This document shows positions 1-6,243 of a stretch of 8,985 nucleotides of DNA, in pieces. The position numbers were made by a program, and so were the translations under genes. Within the stretch, counting starts at the first letter, position 1. Each line of letters begins with the position of its first letter. The notes below the pieces were generated by a model. It was not told the DNA's origin and did no database searches. It saw only the letters and a list, made by a program, of their open reading frames with translations. Source of the stretch: JACQAI01 sp035507915 (GTDB lineage: Bacteria; Pseudomonadota; Alphaproteobacteria; Elsterales; Elsteraceae); NCBI GenBank assembly GCA_035507915.1, contig DATJNS010000452.1, forward strand, positions 1-8,985. Direction: 5' to 3'.

Positions 1-443
1 CATTGGCGCTGGCCTGCGATTTGCGCATCGCCAGCGACACGCTGCGCATGACCACCGCCTTCGCCAAGGTGGCGCTGTCCGGCGATTTCGGCGGCAGCTG
101 GTTCCTGACCCGGCTCGTCGGCCCGGCCAAGGCGCGCGAGCTCTATTTCACCGCGCCGGTGCTCGGCGCCGCCGAAGCCCACGAGCTCGGCCTCGTCAAC
201 CGCGTCGTCGCCGATGGCGAGCTCGACAGCGCGACGCGGAGCCTGGCGCTGTCCCTGGCACAAGGACCGCGCGTGACGCTCGGCTATATGAAGCAGAACA
301 TGAACCTTGCCGAGGACGCGGGGCTCGCCGAGCTGATGGATGCGGAGGCGCTGCGCCACACGCGCTGCACCGAGACCGAGGATCACCGCGAGGCCGCCAG
401 CGCCTTCGTCGAAAAGCGCGCGCCGGTCTTCAAGGGTCGCTGA
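1..443 (+). CDS. Enoyl-CoA hydratase/isomerase family protein, C-terminal part (5' end outside window)
   Basis: The 146 in-frame residues are the C-terminal half or more of a crotonase-fold protein acting on acyl-CoA thioesters in the cytoplasm. The first full codon is at base 3 and the frame is open to the window edge, so the gene begins upstream. Recognisable blocks are LALACDLRIAS at the fragment start, then FAKVALSGDFGGSWFLTRLVG (here split: FAKVALSGDFGG followed by SWFLTRLVG), then ARELYFTAPVLGAAEAHELGLVNRVV. In classical hydratases two glutamates do the chemistry. Here the codon just before the first LAL ends in CA and cannot be Glu, and the second position is also not Glu. An Asp (fragment residue 28, in SGDFGG) sits where PaaG-type isomerases carry their catalytic Asp. 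This suggests an isomerase-like or divergent member rather than a textbook hydratase; that is inference. The stop lies one base before the VOC gene start, implying co-transcription. Substrate unknown. Confidence 0.87.
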   Translation, partial: LALACDLRIASDTLRMTTAFAKVALSGDFGGSWFLTRLVGPAKARELYFTAPVLGAAEAHELGLVNRVVADGELDSATRSLALSLAQGPRVTLGYMKQNMNLAEDAGLAELMDAEALRHTRCTETEDHREAASAFVEKRAPVFKGR

Positions 444-444
444 C

Positions 445-1263
445 ATGGCCGGCTATCTCCGGCTCCGCCAGATCTGCCTTGTCGCGGCGCAGCTCGAGCC
501 GAGGCTCGACGAGCTTGCCGAGATCCTCGGCCTCGCGCTCTGTTATCGCGACGGCAATGTCGCGCGCTACGGCCTCGTCAACGGCCTCCTCCCGATCGAC
601 CGGTGCTTCCTTGAAGTGGTGGCGCCGACCCGGCCCGGCACCGCGGCCGGGCGCTACCTCGAACGGCGCGGCGGCGATGGCGGCTATATGGTGATCCTCG
701 ATTGCGACGATATCGAGCGCCGGCGCCGCCATATGGACGAGATCGGCGTGCGCATCGCCAATCCGATCCGCCACGACGCCTATACCGGGCTGCAGCTCCA
801 TCCCCGCGACACCGGCGGCGCCATGCTGGAGTTCAATCACACCGCCGGCGGCGAGAGCCTCGACGGTCCCTACGCCCCCGCCGGCCCGCGCTGGCAAAGC
901 GCCATCCGCACCGGGGTCACCACGGCGCTGCTGGCCGCCGAGCTGCAAAGCCCCGACCCCGAGGCGCTCGCCCGGCGCTGGAGCGGCATTTTGGAACGGC
1001 CGCTCGGCAAGGACGCCGCCGGCGCTCCCGAGATCGCGCTCGATCTCGGCCGGCTGCGCTTCATCCCCGCGAGCGACGGCCGCGCCGAAGGGCTCGGCGG
1101 CCTCGATATCGCCGTTGCCAATCGCGCCCCTATCCTCGCCGCCGCCCAGCGCCGCGGTGTGGCCGTGAACGGGGACCGGATAACACTGTGCGGCACGCGC
1201 TTTCGCTTGGCGTCGGCGCCGGTCCGATCGGGCGCCAATCACATATCGCCCCTCCCCCCTTGA
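445..1263 (+). CDS. VOC family (glyoxalase-like) protein
   Basis: This 272-residue cytoplasmic protein has a vicinal-oxygen-chelate pattern. The N-terminal module opens with LRLRQICLVAAQL and closes near residue 130 with GGAMLEFNHT, where the Glu is the usual metal-ligand position. The first ligand position carries Gln (RQICLV) rather than the common His. A second, weaker module (about residues 150-255) contains TTALLAAELQSPDPEALARRW and a terminal TRFRLA strand. Members act as dioxygenases, lyases or epimerases, or have no known activity, so no reaction is assigned. The ATG at 445 follows the previous stop by one base and has AAGGG eight bases upstream; a longer in-frame start at 340 would overlap the crotonase gene by over 100 bases and is not needed. 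The last six or so residues (ISPLPP) and the stop are encoded by the intergenic repeat beginning at 1249, so the original C-terminus has probably been replaced or extended. The crotonase neighbour suggests CoA-ester catabolism. Confidence 0.85.
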   Translation: MAGYLRLRQICLVAAQLEPRLDELAEILGLALCYRDGNVARYGLVNGLLPIDRCFLEVVAPTRPGTAAGRYLERRGGDGGYMVILDCDDIERRRRHMDEIGVRIANPIRHDAYTGLQLHPRDTGGAMLEFNHTAGGESLDGPYAPAGPRWQSAIRTGVTTALLAAELQSPDPEALARRWSGILERPLGKDAAGAPEIALDLGRLRFIPASDGRAEGLGGLDIAVANRAPILAAAQRRGVAVNGDRITLCGTRFRLASAPVRSGANHISPLPP

Positions 1264-1413
1264 GGGGGAGGGTTGGGAGGGGGGTACGCGCGCGCAGCGC
1301 GCAAAAAAAGAAATGGTCATCGACATTGCCGAGCGCCGCGGCAATTGCCGCGTGGACCGGGGCGCGGCACCCCCCACCCGGCGCTTCGCGCCGACCCCAC
1401 AAGGGGGGAGGGG
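1249..1413. repeat. Palindromic GC-block intergenic repeat with 14-bp inverted ends
   Basis: The ends are exact inverted repeats: CCCCTCCCCCCTTG at 1249-1262 and its reverse complement at 1400-1413. Inside are further hairpins: CCCTCCCCC/GGGGGAGGG at 1250-1258 and 1264-1272 with a 5-nt loop; a perfect 16-bp palindrome CGCGGCAATTGCCGCG at 1337-1352; and CGGCGC/GCGCCG at 1379-1384 and 1388-1393 with loop TTC. C-rich/G-rich palindromic intergenic elements of this look are common in Bradyrhizobium-like genomes, which is recalled knowledge not checked here. No coding capacity is supported. The element lies between the convergent VOC and response-regulator genes and may act as a two-way transcript end, though it lacks a T-tract. 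Its left end encodes the last residues and the stop codon of the VOC gene. Confidence 0.7.
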
Positions 1414-1431
1414 GTTGAGCAACTGCGGGCC

Positions 1432-2061
1432 CTAACTCTCCGACGCGACGCCGTTCTCGATCGAGATGCGGATCAGTTCGGCGGTCCGTTGCACGCCGAG
1501 CTTGGTCTTCATTCCGCCGCAGGTATTGGCGATGGTCTTGTAGCTGAGCCCGACCGTCTCGGCGATCTGGCGCAGGCTGCGCCCCTCGCCCAGCAGCCGC
1601 AGGATCTCGAGCTCGCGCCGCGACAATTCGGCAAGGGGGTGCGCGGGCGCGCCCAAAGCGAAGAAGGCGAGTTCCTGCGCCAGAGACGGCGCCAGATAGC
1701 GTTGCCCCGCCCCGACACGGCGGATGGCGTCGAGGATATCGTCGGGCGCCGCATTCTTCGCAACGTAGCCGGTGGCACCCGCCTGCAGCGCCCGCATCGC
1801 ATAAAGCGGGTCGTCATGCATGCTGAGGACGAGGATGCGTCGGCCGGGATCCTCAAGCTTCAGCCGCTTGATCACCTCAAGCCCGCCGAGTCCCGGCAAA
1901 TTGAGGTCGAGGATCACCAGATCGGGCCGCTCGTCGCGGCAAATCGCCAGCGCCTCCTTGCCGCTCGCCACCTCGCGCAGCGCCATGCCGGGCTCGCCCG
2001 CGAGCAGCCGCCTGAGGCCCGCGCGCACGATCGGATGATCATCGACGATGAGGATCTTCAT
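1432..2061 (-). CDS. Two-component response regulator, NarL/LuxR (FixJ-type output) family
   Basis: This cytoplasmic DNA-binding regulator has 209 residues. The receiver domain (about 1-118) starts MKILIVDDHPIVRAG with the acidic pair D7/D8, the phospho-acceptor D52 in LDLNLPG, S80 and K102 (AKN), so all key receiver residues are present. A short linker leads to a LuxR-type helix-turn-helix (about 144-202): LSRRELEILRLLGEGRSLRQIAETVGLS, then KTIAN and KTKLGV. The recognition-helix region reads NTCGGMKTK; two adjacent glycines there are unusual. Its ATG overlaps the kinase stop codon (ATGA at 2061-2058), so it is translationally coupled to the kinase and surely its partner. Likely phosphorylation by that kinase controls the divergent TonB receptor promoter and possibly its own operon; targets are inferred from position only. 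Length is typical for the family. Confidence 0.95.
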   Translation of the reverse strand: MKILIVDDHPIVRAGLRRLLAGEPGMALREVASGKEALAICRDERPDLVILDLNLPGLGGLEVIKRLKLEDPGRRILVLSMHDDPLYAMRALQAGATGYVAKNAAPDDILDAIRRVGAGQRYLAPSLAQELAFFALGAPAHPLAELSRRELEILRLLGEGRSLRQIAETVGLSYKTIANTCGGMKTKLGVQRTAELIRISIENGVASES

Positions 2062-3440
2062 GCGGCCGCCTGCAGCGCCAGCGGCAGTTCCGCCGTCACG
2101 ACGAGACCGGTGCCGCCGGGACCGCTGGCGACGCTGAGCCTGCCGCCCATCGCCCGTACTCGCTCGCCCATGCCGAGCAGGCCATAGCCGAGCCCGGCGC
2201 CGCTCGGCATGCCGTCGCCATCATCGCTCACCGTGACGCGCAGCTGGCCGGCTTCGCCCGTTTCCGCCTCGTGCGCAATACCGATCTCGACCGTGCCGGG
2301 TCGGCCATGGCGCAGCGCGTTGCTGAGGCATTCCTGTACAATGCGATAGATCGTCGTCTCCATCAGCTCGCCGCCGCCCTCGGCTTCCGGCGCCATCTGC
2401 AGCCTGAACGCGATGTCCGGATGGCGCCGCTGCCAGAAATCGACGAGACGGGTGATCGCTTCGATCAGCCCGAATTCGGCAAGGCCGATCGGGCGCAGCC
2501 GGCCGAGCATGCTCTTCACCTGCCGCTGCAGATGGGCGACCGCTTCGCCGATCGCTTCGACATGCCCCGCGATCAGGGAGAAGCGACCCGCTTCGGCCTG
2601 ACGCCGGATATTGGCGGCATCGACATTGATGGCGAAAAGGAACGGGCCGACTTCGTCGTGGAGGTCGCGGGCGAGCTCGCTCCGCTCCTGCTCCTGCAAG
2701 CCCAGCAGCTGCTGAGTCAGCCGGCGGTTCTCGGCGCCCATCTCGGCGAGCCGGGCGGCCATGCGGTTGAAGCTGTCGCGCAGCCGCGACAGCTCCGGCG
2801 GCAGCGCCCCCTCGAGGCGGACGCTGTAATCGCCGCCACCGACGCGCGCCAGCCCGCCGGCCATGCGGTCGAGCGGGCGCAGCGCGCGGCCGATGAAGAC
2901 ATAGATCAGCAGCACGGTGGGCAGCGAGAACAAGGCGAGGACGAGCAGGCTGTCGCCGAACTCGTTCCAGATCTCGAGGACCTCGTTGTAGGGCACCGTC
3001 TCGAGCCTAATGGCGCCAAAGTCGCGGCCGCCGATCAGCAGGGGCACGCGCGCGCTGCTCGGCGGCGGCGCCAGCAGGCGGACGAACCAGGGCGGCACGC
3101 CGGAGAGCGGCGCCGCGTCCGGCGCCGGCAGCGTCACCTCGCTGCCCCTCCCCTCGAGCGAGACGCGCAGATGGCGATTGCCGCGGAACGACGCGACGAG
3201 GCGCTGCAGCTCGCGCTCGGGATGCTGGTCGGGATCGAGGCCGGCAATCGCCGCGGCGATCGTCTGCTGCGCCACGGCGAGCGCCGCCTGCATCTCGCGC
3301 TCGATCGAGCGCGACGCGTTGAGACAGGCCACCGTGCCGCCCAGCCCCAGGCTCACGGCGAAGATCAGCGCCACCAGGGCGATGAGCCGGAGGCGCAGCG
3401 AGAGCGCGCTTCCCCAGGCATTGCGTCCGGTGCCGCGCAA
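2058..3440 (-). CDS. Membrane sensor histidine kinase, HAMP + HisKA_3 type
   Basis: With a TTG start this is a 460-residue inner-membrane kinase. It has a membrane segment at about 17-40, a periplasmic sensor region at about 41-163 with no recognisable ligand domain, a second membrane segment at about 164-184 (LLVLALFSLPTVLLIYVFIG), a HAMP linker (about 185-237), a short coiled coil (GAENRRLTQQLLGLQEQERS), and a HisKA_3 dimerisation box with phospho-His H261 in LARDLHDEVG. The ATPase domain shows the N-box IVQECLSNALRHG (N374), VSDDGDGMP (G1) and GYGLLGMGERV (G2). HisKA_3 kinases pair with NarL/LuxR-type regulators, as here. The start is inferred: tandem GGAGG sites precede TTG 3440, and the first membrane helix follows at once. 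An ATG at 3542 is in frame and would give 494 residues but adds a stretch without family character. The frame stays open to 4454 only as antisense of the receptor gene. The signal sensed is unknown. Confidence 0.93.
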   Translation of the reverse strand: MRGTGRNAWGSALSLRLRLIALVALIFAVSLGLGGTVACLNASRSIEREMQAALAVAQQTIAAAIAGLDPDQHPERELQRLVASFRGNRHLRVSLEGRGSEVTLPAPDAAPLSGVPPWFVRLLAPPPSSARVPLLIGGRDFGAIRLETVPYNEVLEIWNEFGDSLLVLALFSLPTVLLIYVFIGRALRPLDRMAGGLARVGGGDYSVRLEGALPPELSRLRDSFNRMAARLAEMGAENRRLTQQLLGLQEQERSELARDLHDEVGPFLFAINVDAANIRRQAEAGRFSLIAGHVEAIGEAVAHLQRQVKSMLGRLRPIGLAEFGLIEAITRLVDFWQRRHPDIAFRLQMAPEAEGGGELMETTIYRIVQECLSNALRHGRPGTVEIGIAHEAETGEAGQLRVTVSDDGDGMPSGAGLGYGLLGMGERVRAMGGRLSVASGPGGTGLVVTAELPLALQAAA

Positions 3441-3444
3441 GGCT

Positions 3445-3456
3445 CCTCCCCTCCCC
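3445..3456 (-). promoter_or_regulatory. Tandem Shine-Dalgarno sites deciding the kinase TTG start
   Basis: On the minus strand the sequence reads GGGGAGGGGAGGAGCC directly before TTG (3440-3438). Two GGAGG copies lie 9 and 4 bases before the TTG. No equally good site precedes the other in-frame starts, which supports the non-ATG start. Strong purine runs can occur by chance in GC-rich DNA. Confidence 0.6.
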
Positions 3457-3505
3457 TTATCGTTTCCGGGGACCAGGATGCCACGGCGCGGGCTGGTTGC
3501 CGAAT

Positions 3506-3540
3506 GGGAAAAATTCCCGGGAAATTCGGGACCTCCTGCC
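3506..3540. promoter_or_regulatory. Paired GGGA-N5-TCCC dyad, candidate regulator-binding site
   Basis: An exact dyad GGGA-N5-TCCC occupies 3506-3518. A near-copy (GGGA-N5-TGCC, one mismatch) starts 22 bp later at 3528-3540. Between them GGGAAATTC (3519-3527) repeats part of the first unit, and an outer inverted repeat CCGAAT/ATTCGG (3500-3505, 3524-3529) frames it. The array sits just upstream of the putative -35 of the receptor gene and within the leader of the divergent kinase gene, a position suited to an activator such as the adjacent LuxR-type regulator. The same arrangement recurs at 6209-6243. Protein binding is inference. Confidence 0.42.
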
Positions 3541-3541
3541 A

Positions 3542-3570
3542 TGGTCACCCCGCCCGAACTGGCGTCTAAT
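3542..3570 (+). promoter_or_regulatory. Candidate sigma70-type promoter for the TonB receptor
   Basis: TGGTCA (3542-3547, 4 of 6 matches to TTGACA) and TCTAAT (3565-3570, 5 of 6 matches to TATAAT) are separated by 17 bp. The predicted transcript start, near 3577, lies about 30 bases before the ATG at 3609, which argues against the GTG at 3576 as the start codon. A -35 of this quality is compatible with activator dependence. Found by eye only. Confidence 0.42.
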
Positions 3571-3608
3571 GAGCGGTGGGGGATCGAAGAAAAACGGCGT
3601 GGGAGGAG

Positions 3609-5981
3609 ATGCCCAGCTTCAGGCGCATCGGGCTCGCGGCGCTGGCCGGCAGTCTCGTGCCATGGGTGGCGCTGGCGCAATCGCAGCCGGCCGAACCCCC
3701 GGCGCCGAGCGCGCCGGCGGCCGGCAATTTGCCCGAAGTCACCGTGATCGGCACGACGCCGCTGCCGGGGACCGGGATCGACATCGACAAAGTGCCGGCA
3801 AATGTTCAGACGCTGACCTCGTCCGATCTCTCGCGCGAAGGCGCGCCCAGTCTGATCAACACGCTCAACAACCGGGCCGGCAGCGTGAGCACCAGTGGCG
3901 AGACCAACGATCCTTTCCAGCCGAACATTTTTTATCGCGGCTTCGCGGCTTCCCCCGTCCTGGGCACGCCGCAAGGGCTGGCGGTCTATCAGAACGGGGT
4001 TCGGGTCAACGAGGCCTTCGGCGACGTCGTCAATTGGGACCTCATTCCGTCGATCGCCATCGATCGCGTCGATCTCGTCAGCGCCAACCCGGTCTATGGG
4101 CTGAACGCGCTCGGCGGCTCCGTCCTCGTCACCATGAAGAACGGCTTCACCTATCAGGGTTTCGAGAACGAGCTCGCCGGTGGCTCCTTCGACCAGTTCA
4201 GCAACTCCTTGCAGTACGGCAAGCAGGTCGGCGGCATCGGCGCCTATCTCGGTGGGACCTACTATCAGCAGGAAGGCTGGCGGCAGTTCGCTCAGGATCG
4301 AGTGCAGCAGCTCTATAGCGATGTCGGCGCGCGCGGCCACGGCGCCACCGTCGACATCAGCTTCTCCGGCGCCAACAACTTTCTGGCAAGCGCGGGCGCG
4401 ACCCCCGTACAGGAGCTGGCCGCCGGCCGCTCGCTGGTCTTCACCACCCCCCAAAGCAACACCAACCAGCTCGAATTCGTCACGCTCAGCGCCTCATACC
4501 AGGCCACTGACGCGCTGTCGTTCCAGGGCAACGTCTATCGCCGCGAGTTTCATCAAACGGTATCCAACGGCAACACCACCAACTTCACCGCCTGCACCAC
4601 CGGCAACGGCCTGCTCTGCCAGTCGGATGGGGTGACGCCCCTGACCTCGACGACGAACGGAACGATCCCGGATCTATCGAATGGCGGCACCGTCCCGATC
4701 GGCGAGAACGGTTTCGAGACCATCCATGCGACCACGTATGGCGGTTCGGCGCAGACGACCTATACCGGTGGGCTGTTTGGCCATGAGAACAACTTCGTCA
4801 TCGGCGGCAGCATCGACAATTCCACGATCGACTTCCAATCGGAGACCGAAGTCGGCCAGATCAACCCTTCGCTTACCGTCGAAGCCTCCAACTTCTTCGT
4901 CTTCACGCCAGAGGATAGCGGCTTCAGCCCGACCCCGGTGGGTTTGCGCACCATCAGCACCTATTATGGCGCATTCTTCAGCGACACCTTCAACGTGACG
5001 CCGGCGCTCGCGGTCACCGCCAGTGGCCGCTACAACTTTGCGACGCTTGATCTCAATGATTACGAAGGCTCGAATCTCACCGGGTATAACACTTACGCCC
5101 GATTCAATCCGGCGATTGGCGCGACCTACAAGATCCTTCCGGGCCTCACCGCCTATGCCGGCTATTCCGAGGGCAATCGGACGCCGTCGCCGAGCGAGCT
5201 CGAATGCGCCAACCCTGCGCTGCCCTGCGTCCTCCCCTCCTCACTCTCGTCCGACCCGTCGCTGAAGCAAGTGGTGTCGCACACCTACGAAGCCGGGCTG
5301 CGTGGCAAATTCACCCTGCCCGATCTCGTCCCCGGCCGGTTCGGTTGGAATTTCGGGCTGTTCCGCACCGATCTCGATAACGACATCTACGGTGTCGCCA
5401 CCTCGATCAGCACCACCTTCTTCGAGAATATCGGCTCGACGCGGCGCCAAGGGATCGAGACCGGCATTGCTTACAATGATGAGAAGTGGTCGGTTTACGG
5501 CAATTACAGCCTCGTCGACGCCACGTTCCAGTCGCCGCTCACGCTGCCGTCGCCCAGCAATCCCTTCGCCGATGCCGCCGGCAACATCCAGGTGTCGCCT
5601 GGCGACCGCCTGCCCGGCATTCCCGAGCACCAGCTCAAGCTCGGCGCGGATTATCACGTGACGCCGCACTGGACGGTGGGCGGCACTTTCATCTTCAACA
5701 GCGACCAGTTTTTCCGCGGCGATGAATCGAACCAGAACAAACCGTTGCCGGGATATGAGGTAGTCAATCTGCACAGCTCCTATGAGGTCACCAAGAACTT
5801 CGAGCTGTTTGCCGACATCTCCAACCTGTTCGACACGCGCTATGCCACCTTCGGCGAGTTCGGTGATCCGACCGGTGTCGGCGCGCCCGGGGTCCCCACC
5901 AACGGAATCGGCGTCGACAACCGGTTCGTGAGCCCGGCAGCGCCGATCGCGGTGTTCGGCGGGGTGCGCATCACGTTCTAG
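3609..5981 (+). CDS. TonB-dependent outer-membrane receptor
   Basis: This 790-residue protein imports a bound ligand across the outer membrane using TonB-ExbBD energy. A signal peptide (1-23, cut after VALA) precedes a Pro/Ala-rich linker and a TonB box at about 43-48 (EVTVIG). The plug domain spans about 60-178 and contains IFYRGFAASPVLGTPQGLAVYQNG and IDRVDLVSANPVYGLNALGG. The 22-strand-type barrel fills about 180-790; near the end are ISNLFDTRYATFGEFGDP and a terminal aromatic strand GGVRITF ending in Phe, the usual barrel signature. There is no N-terminal STN signalling domain, so it is not an ECF sigma/FecR-type transducer. Two close Cys pairs (CTTGNGLLC; CANPALPC) probably form loop disulfides. 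ATG 3609 is chosen because it starts directly at the signal peptide, but the GGAGG at 3602-3606 is only two bases away; an in-frame GTG at 3576 would add 11 residues. The ligand is unknown; the divergent two-component system suggests regulated expression. Confidence 0.93.
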   Translation: MPSFRRIGLAALAGSLVPWVALAQSQPAEPPAPSAPAAGNLPEVTVIGTTPLPGTGIDIDKVPANVQTLTSSDLSREGAPSLINTLNNRAGSVSTSGETNDPFQPNIFYRGFAASPVLGTPQGLAVYQNGVRVNEAFGDVVNWDLIPSIAIDRVDLVSANPVYGLNALGGSVLVTMKNGFTYQGFENELAGGSFDQFSNSLQYGKQVGGIGAYLGGTYYQQEGWRQFAQDRVQQLYSDVGARGHGATVDISFSGANNFLASAGATPVQELAAGRSLVFTTPQSNTNQLEFVTLSASYQATDALSFQGNVYRREFHQTVSNGNTTNFTACTTGNGLLCQSDGVTPLTSTTNGTIPDLSNGGTVPIGENGFETIHATTYGGSAQTTYTGGLFGHENNFVIGGSIDNSTIDFQSETEVGQINPSLTVEASNFFVFTPEDSGFSPTPVGLRTISTYYGAFFSDTFNVTPALAVTASGRYNFATLDLNDYEGSNLTGYNTYARFNPAIGATYKILPGLTAYAGYSEGNRTPSPSELECANPALPCVLPSSLSSDPSLKQVVSHTYEAGLRGKFTLPDLVPGRFGWNFGLFRTDLDNDIYGVATSISTTFFENIGSTRRQGIETGIAYNDEKWSVYGNYSLVDATFQSPLTLPSPSNPFADAAGNIQVSPGDRLPGIPEHQLKLGADYHVTPHWTVGGTFIFNSDQFFRGDESNQNKPLPGYEVVNLHSSYEVTKNFELFADISNLFDTRYATFGEFGDPTGVGAPGVPTNGIGVDNRFVSPAAPIAVFGGVRITF

Positions 5982-6000
5982 CCGATCGGCAGCGCGGGCG

Positions 6001-6136
6001 GCGGACATCGATCGCGTCGAGGTGCGGCGCATACCGCAAAGCGGCTTCTACGGCCCGGATGCGATCGGCGGGTTTCATCAGCATCGTCAGCAAGACAAGC
6101 TCGGAGCCGAAAGAGATCCCCGTCGGTGCGGGCGGG
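6001..6136 (+). pseudogene. Frameshifted remnant of a second TonB receptor plug domain
   Basis: Starting 20 bases after the intact receptor's stop, one frame encodes ADIDRVEVRRIPQSGFYGP followed by DAIGG, the classic plug-domain motif (IERIEVxRGPQSxxYGxDAIGG). The sense continues in another frame as FISIVSKTSSEPKEI, the expected next strand (INIVTK...). Removing one T from the TTT at 6073-6075 restores a single reading frame. There is no start codon with a signal peptide before it and no barrel after it, so only about 45 codons remain. It is not a copy of the neighbouring plug, whose matching segment reads IDRVDLVSANPVYGLNALGG, although both share the 15-mer CATCGATCGCGTCGA (4058-4072 and 6006-6020). 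It is probably debris of a second receptor gene lost by deletion. Confidence 0.6.
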
Positions 6137-6208
6137 GCTCAGGGAATAGAGGGGATGCAAACGCTGAAAAGACGCGCCATCCTGCACGATCCCGCAGCGC
6201 ACGAACAC

Positions 6209-6243
6209 GGGATTCGTTCCCGTTTTCTCAGGGACTTTTTCCT
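6209..6243. promoter_or_regulatory. Second paired GGGA-N5-TCCC dyad
   Basis: The exact dyad GGGA-N5-TCCC at 6209-6221 (extended stem ACGGGA/TCCCGT) is followed exactly 22 bp later by GGGA-N5-TCCT at 6231-6243. Both this copy and the one at 3506-3540 can be written TCCCG-N8-GGGAC across the middle. A further one-mismatch unit, AGGA-N5-TCCC, lies at 6293-6305. The nearest downstream gene on this strand begins at 6645, about 400 bases away, so the controlled gene is unclear; it may be a relic of the lost receptor gene. A shared structural or repeat origin is an alternative to protein binding. Confidence 0.35.

Noticed and set aside
1288..1314. GC hairpin GCGCGC-AG-CGCGC-like followed by seven A, as a terminator
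   Set aside because: The A-run follows the hairpin on the plus strand and would be a T-run before the hairpin on the minus strand, so it fits an intrinsic terminator in neither direction.
430..1422. 330-codon minus-strand frame opposite the VOC gene
   Set aside because: It is a shadow of the high-GC coding strand; it runs through the palindromic repeat and has low-complexity Ala/Gly/Arg composition with no domain.
1273..2187. 304-codon plus-strand frame across the repeat and the response regulator
   Set aside because: It begins inside the repeat and is antisense to a complete response regulator; no independent evidence.
2271..3569. 432-codon plus-strand frame opposite the kinase
   Set aside because: It is Arg/Gln/Ala-rich and antisense to the intact kinase, with no ribosome site or family motif.
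3441..4454. N-terminal extension of the kinase reading frame on the minus strand
   Set aside because: It is antisense to the well-supported TonB receptor gene, has no family motifs, and the kinase's first membrane helix and ribosome sites lie at 3440.
5241..6032. 263-codon minus-strand frame opposite the receptor 3' end
   Set aside because: It is antisense to the receptor barrel, and its composition is typical of a GC-rich shadow frame.
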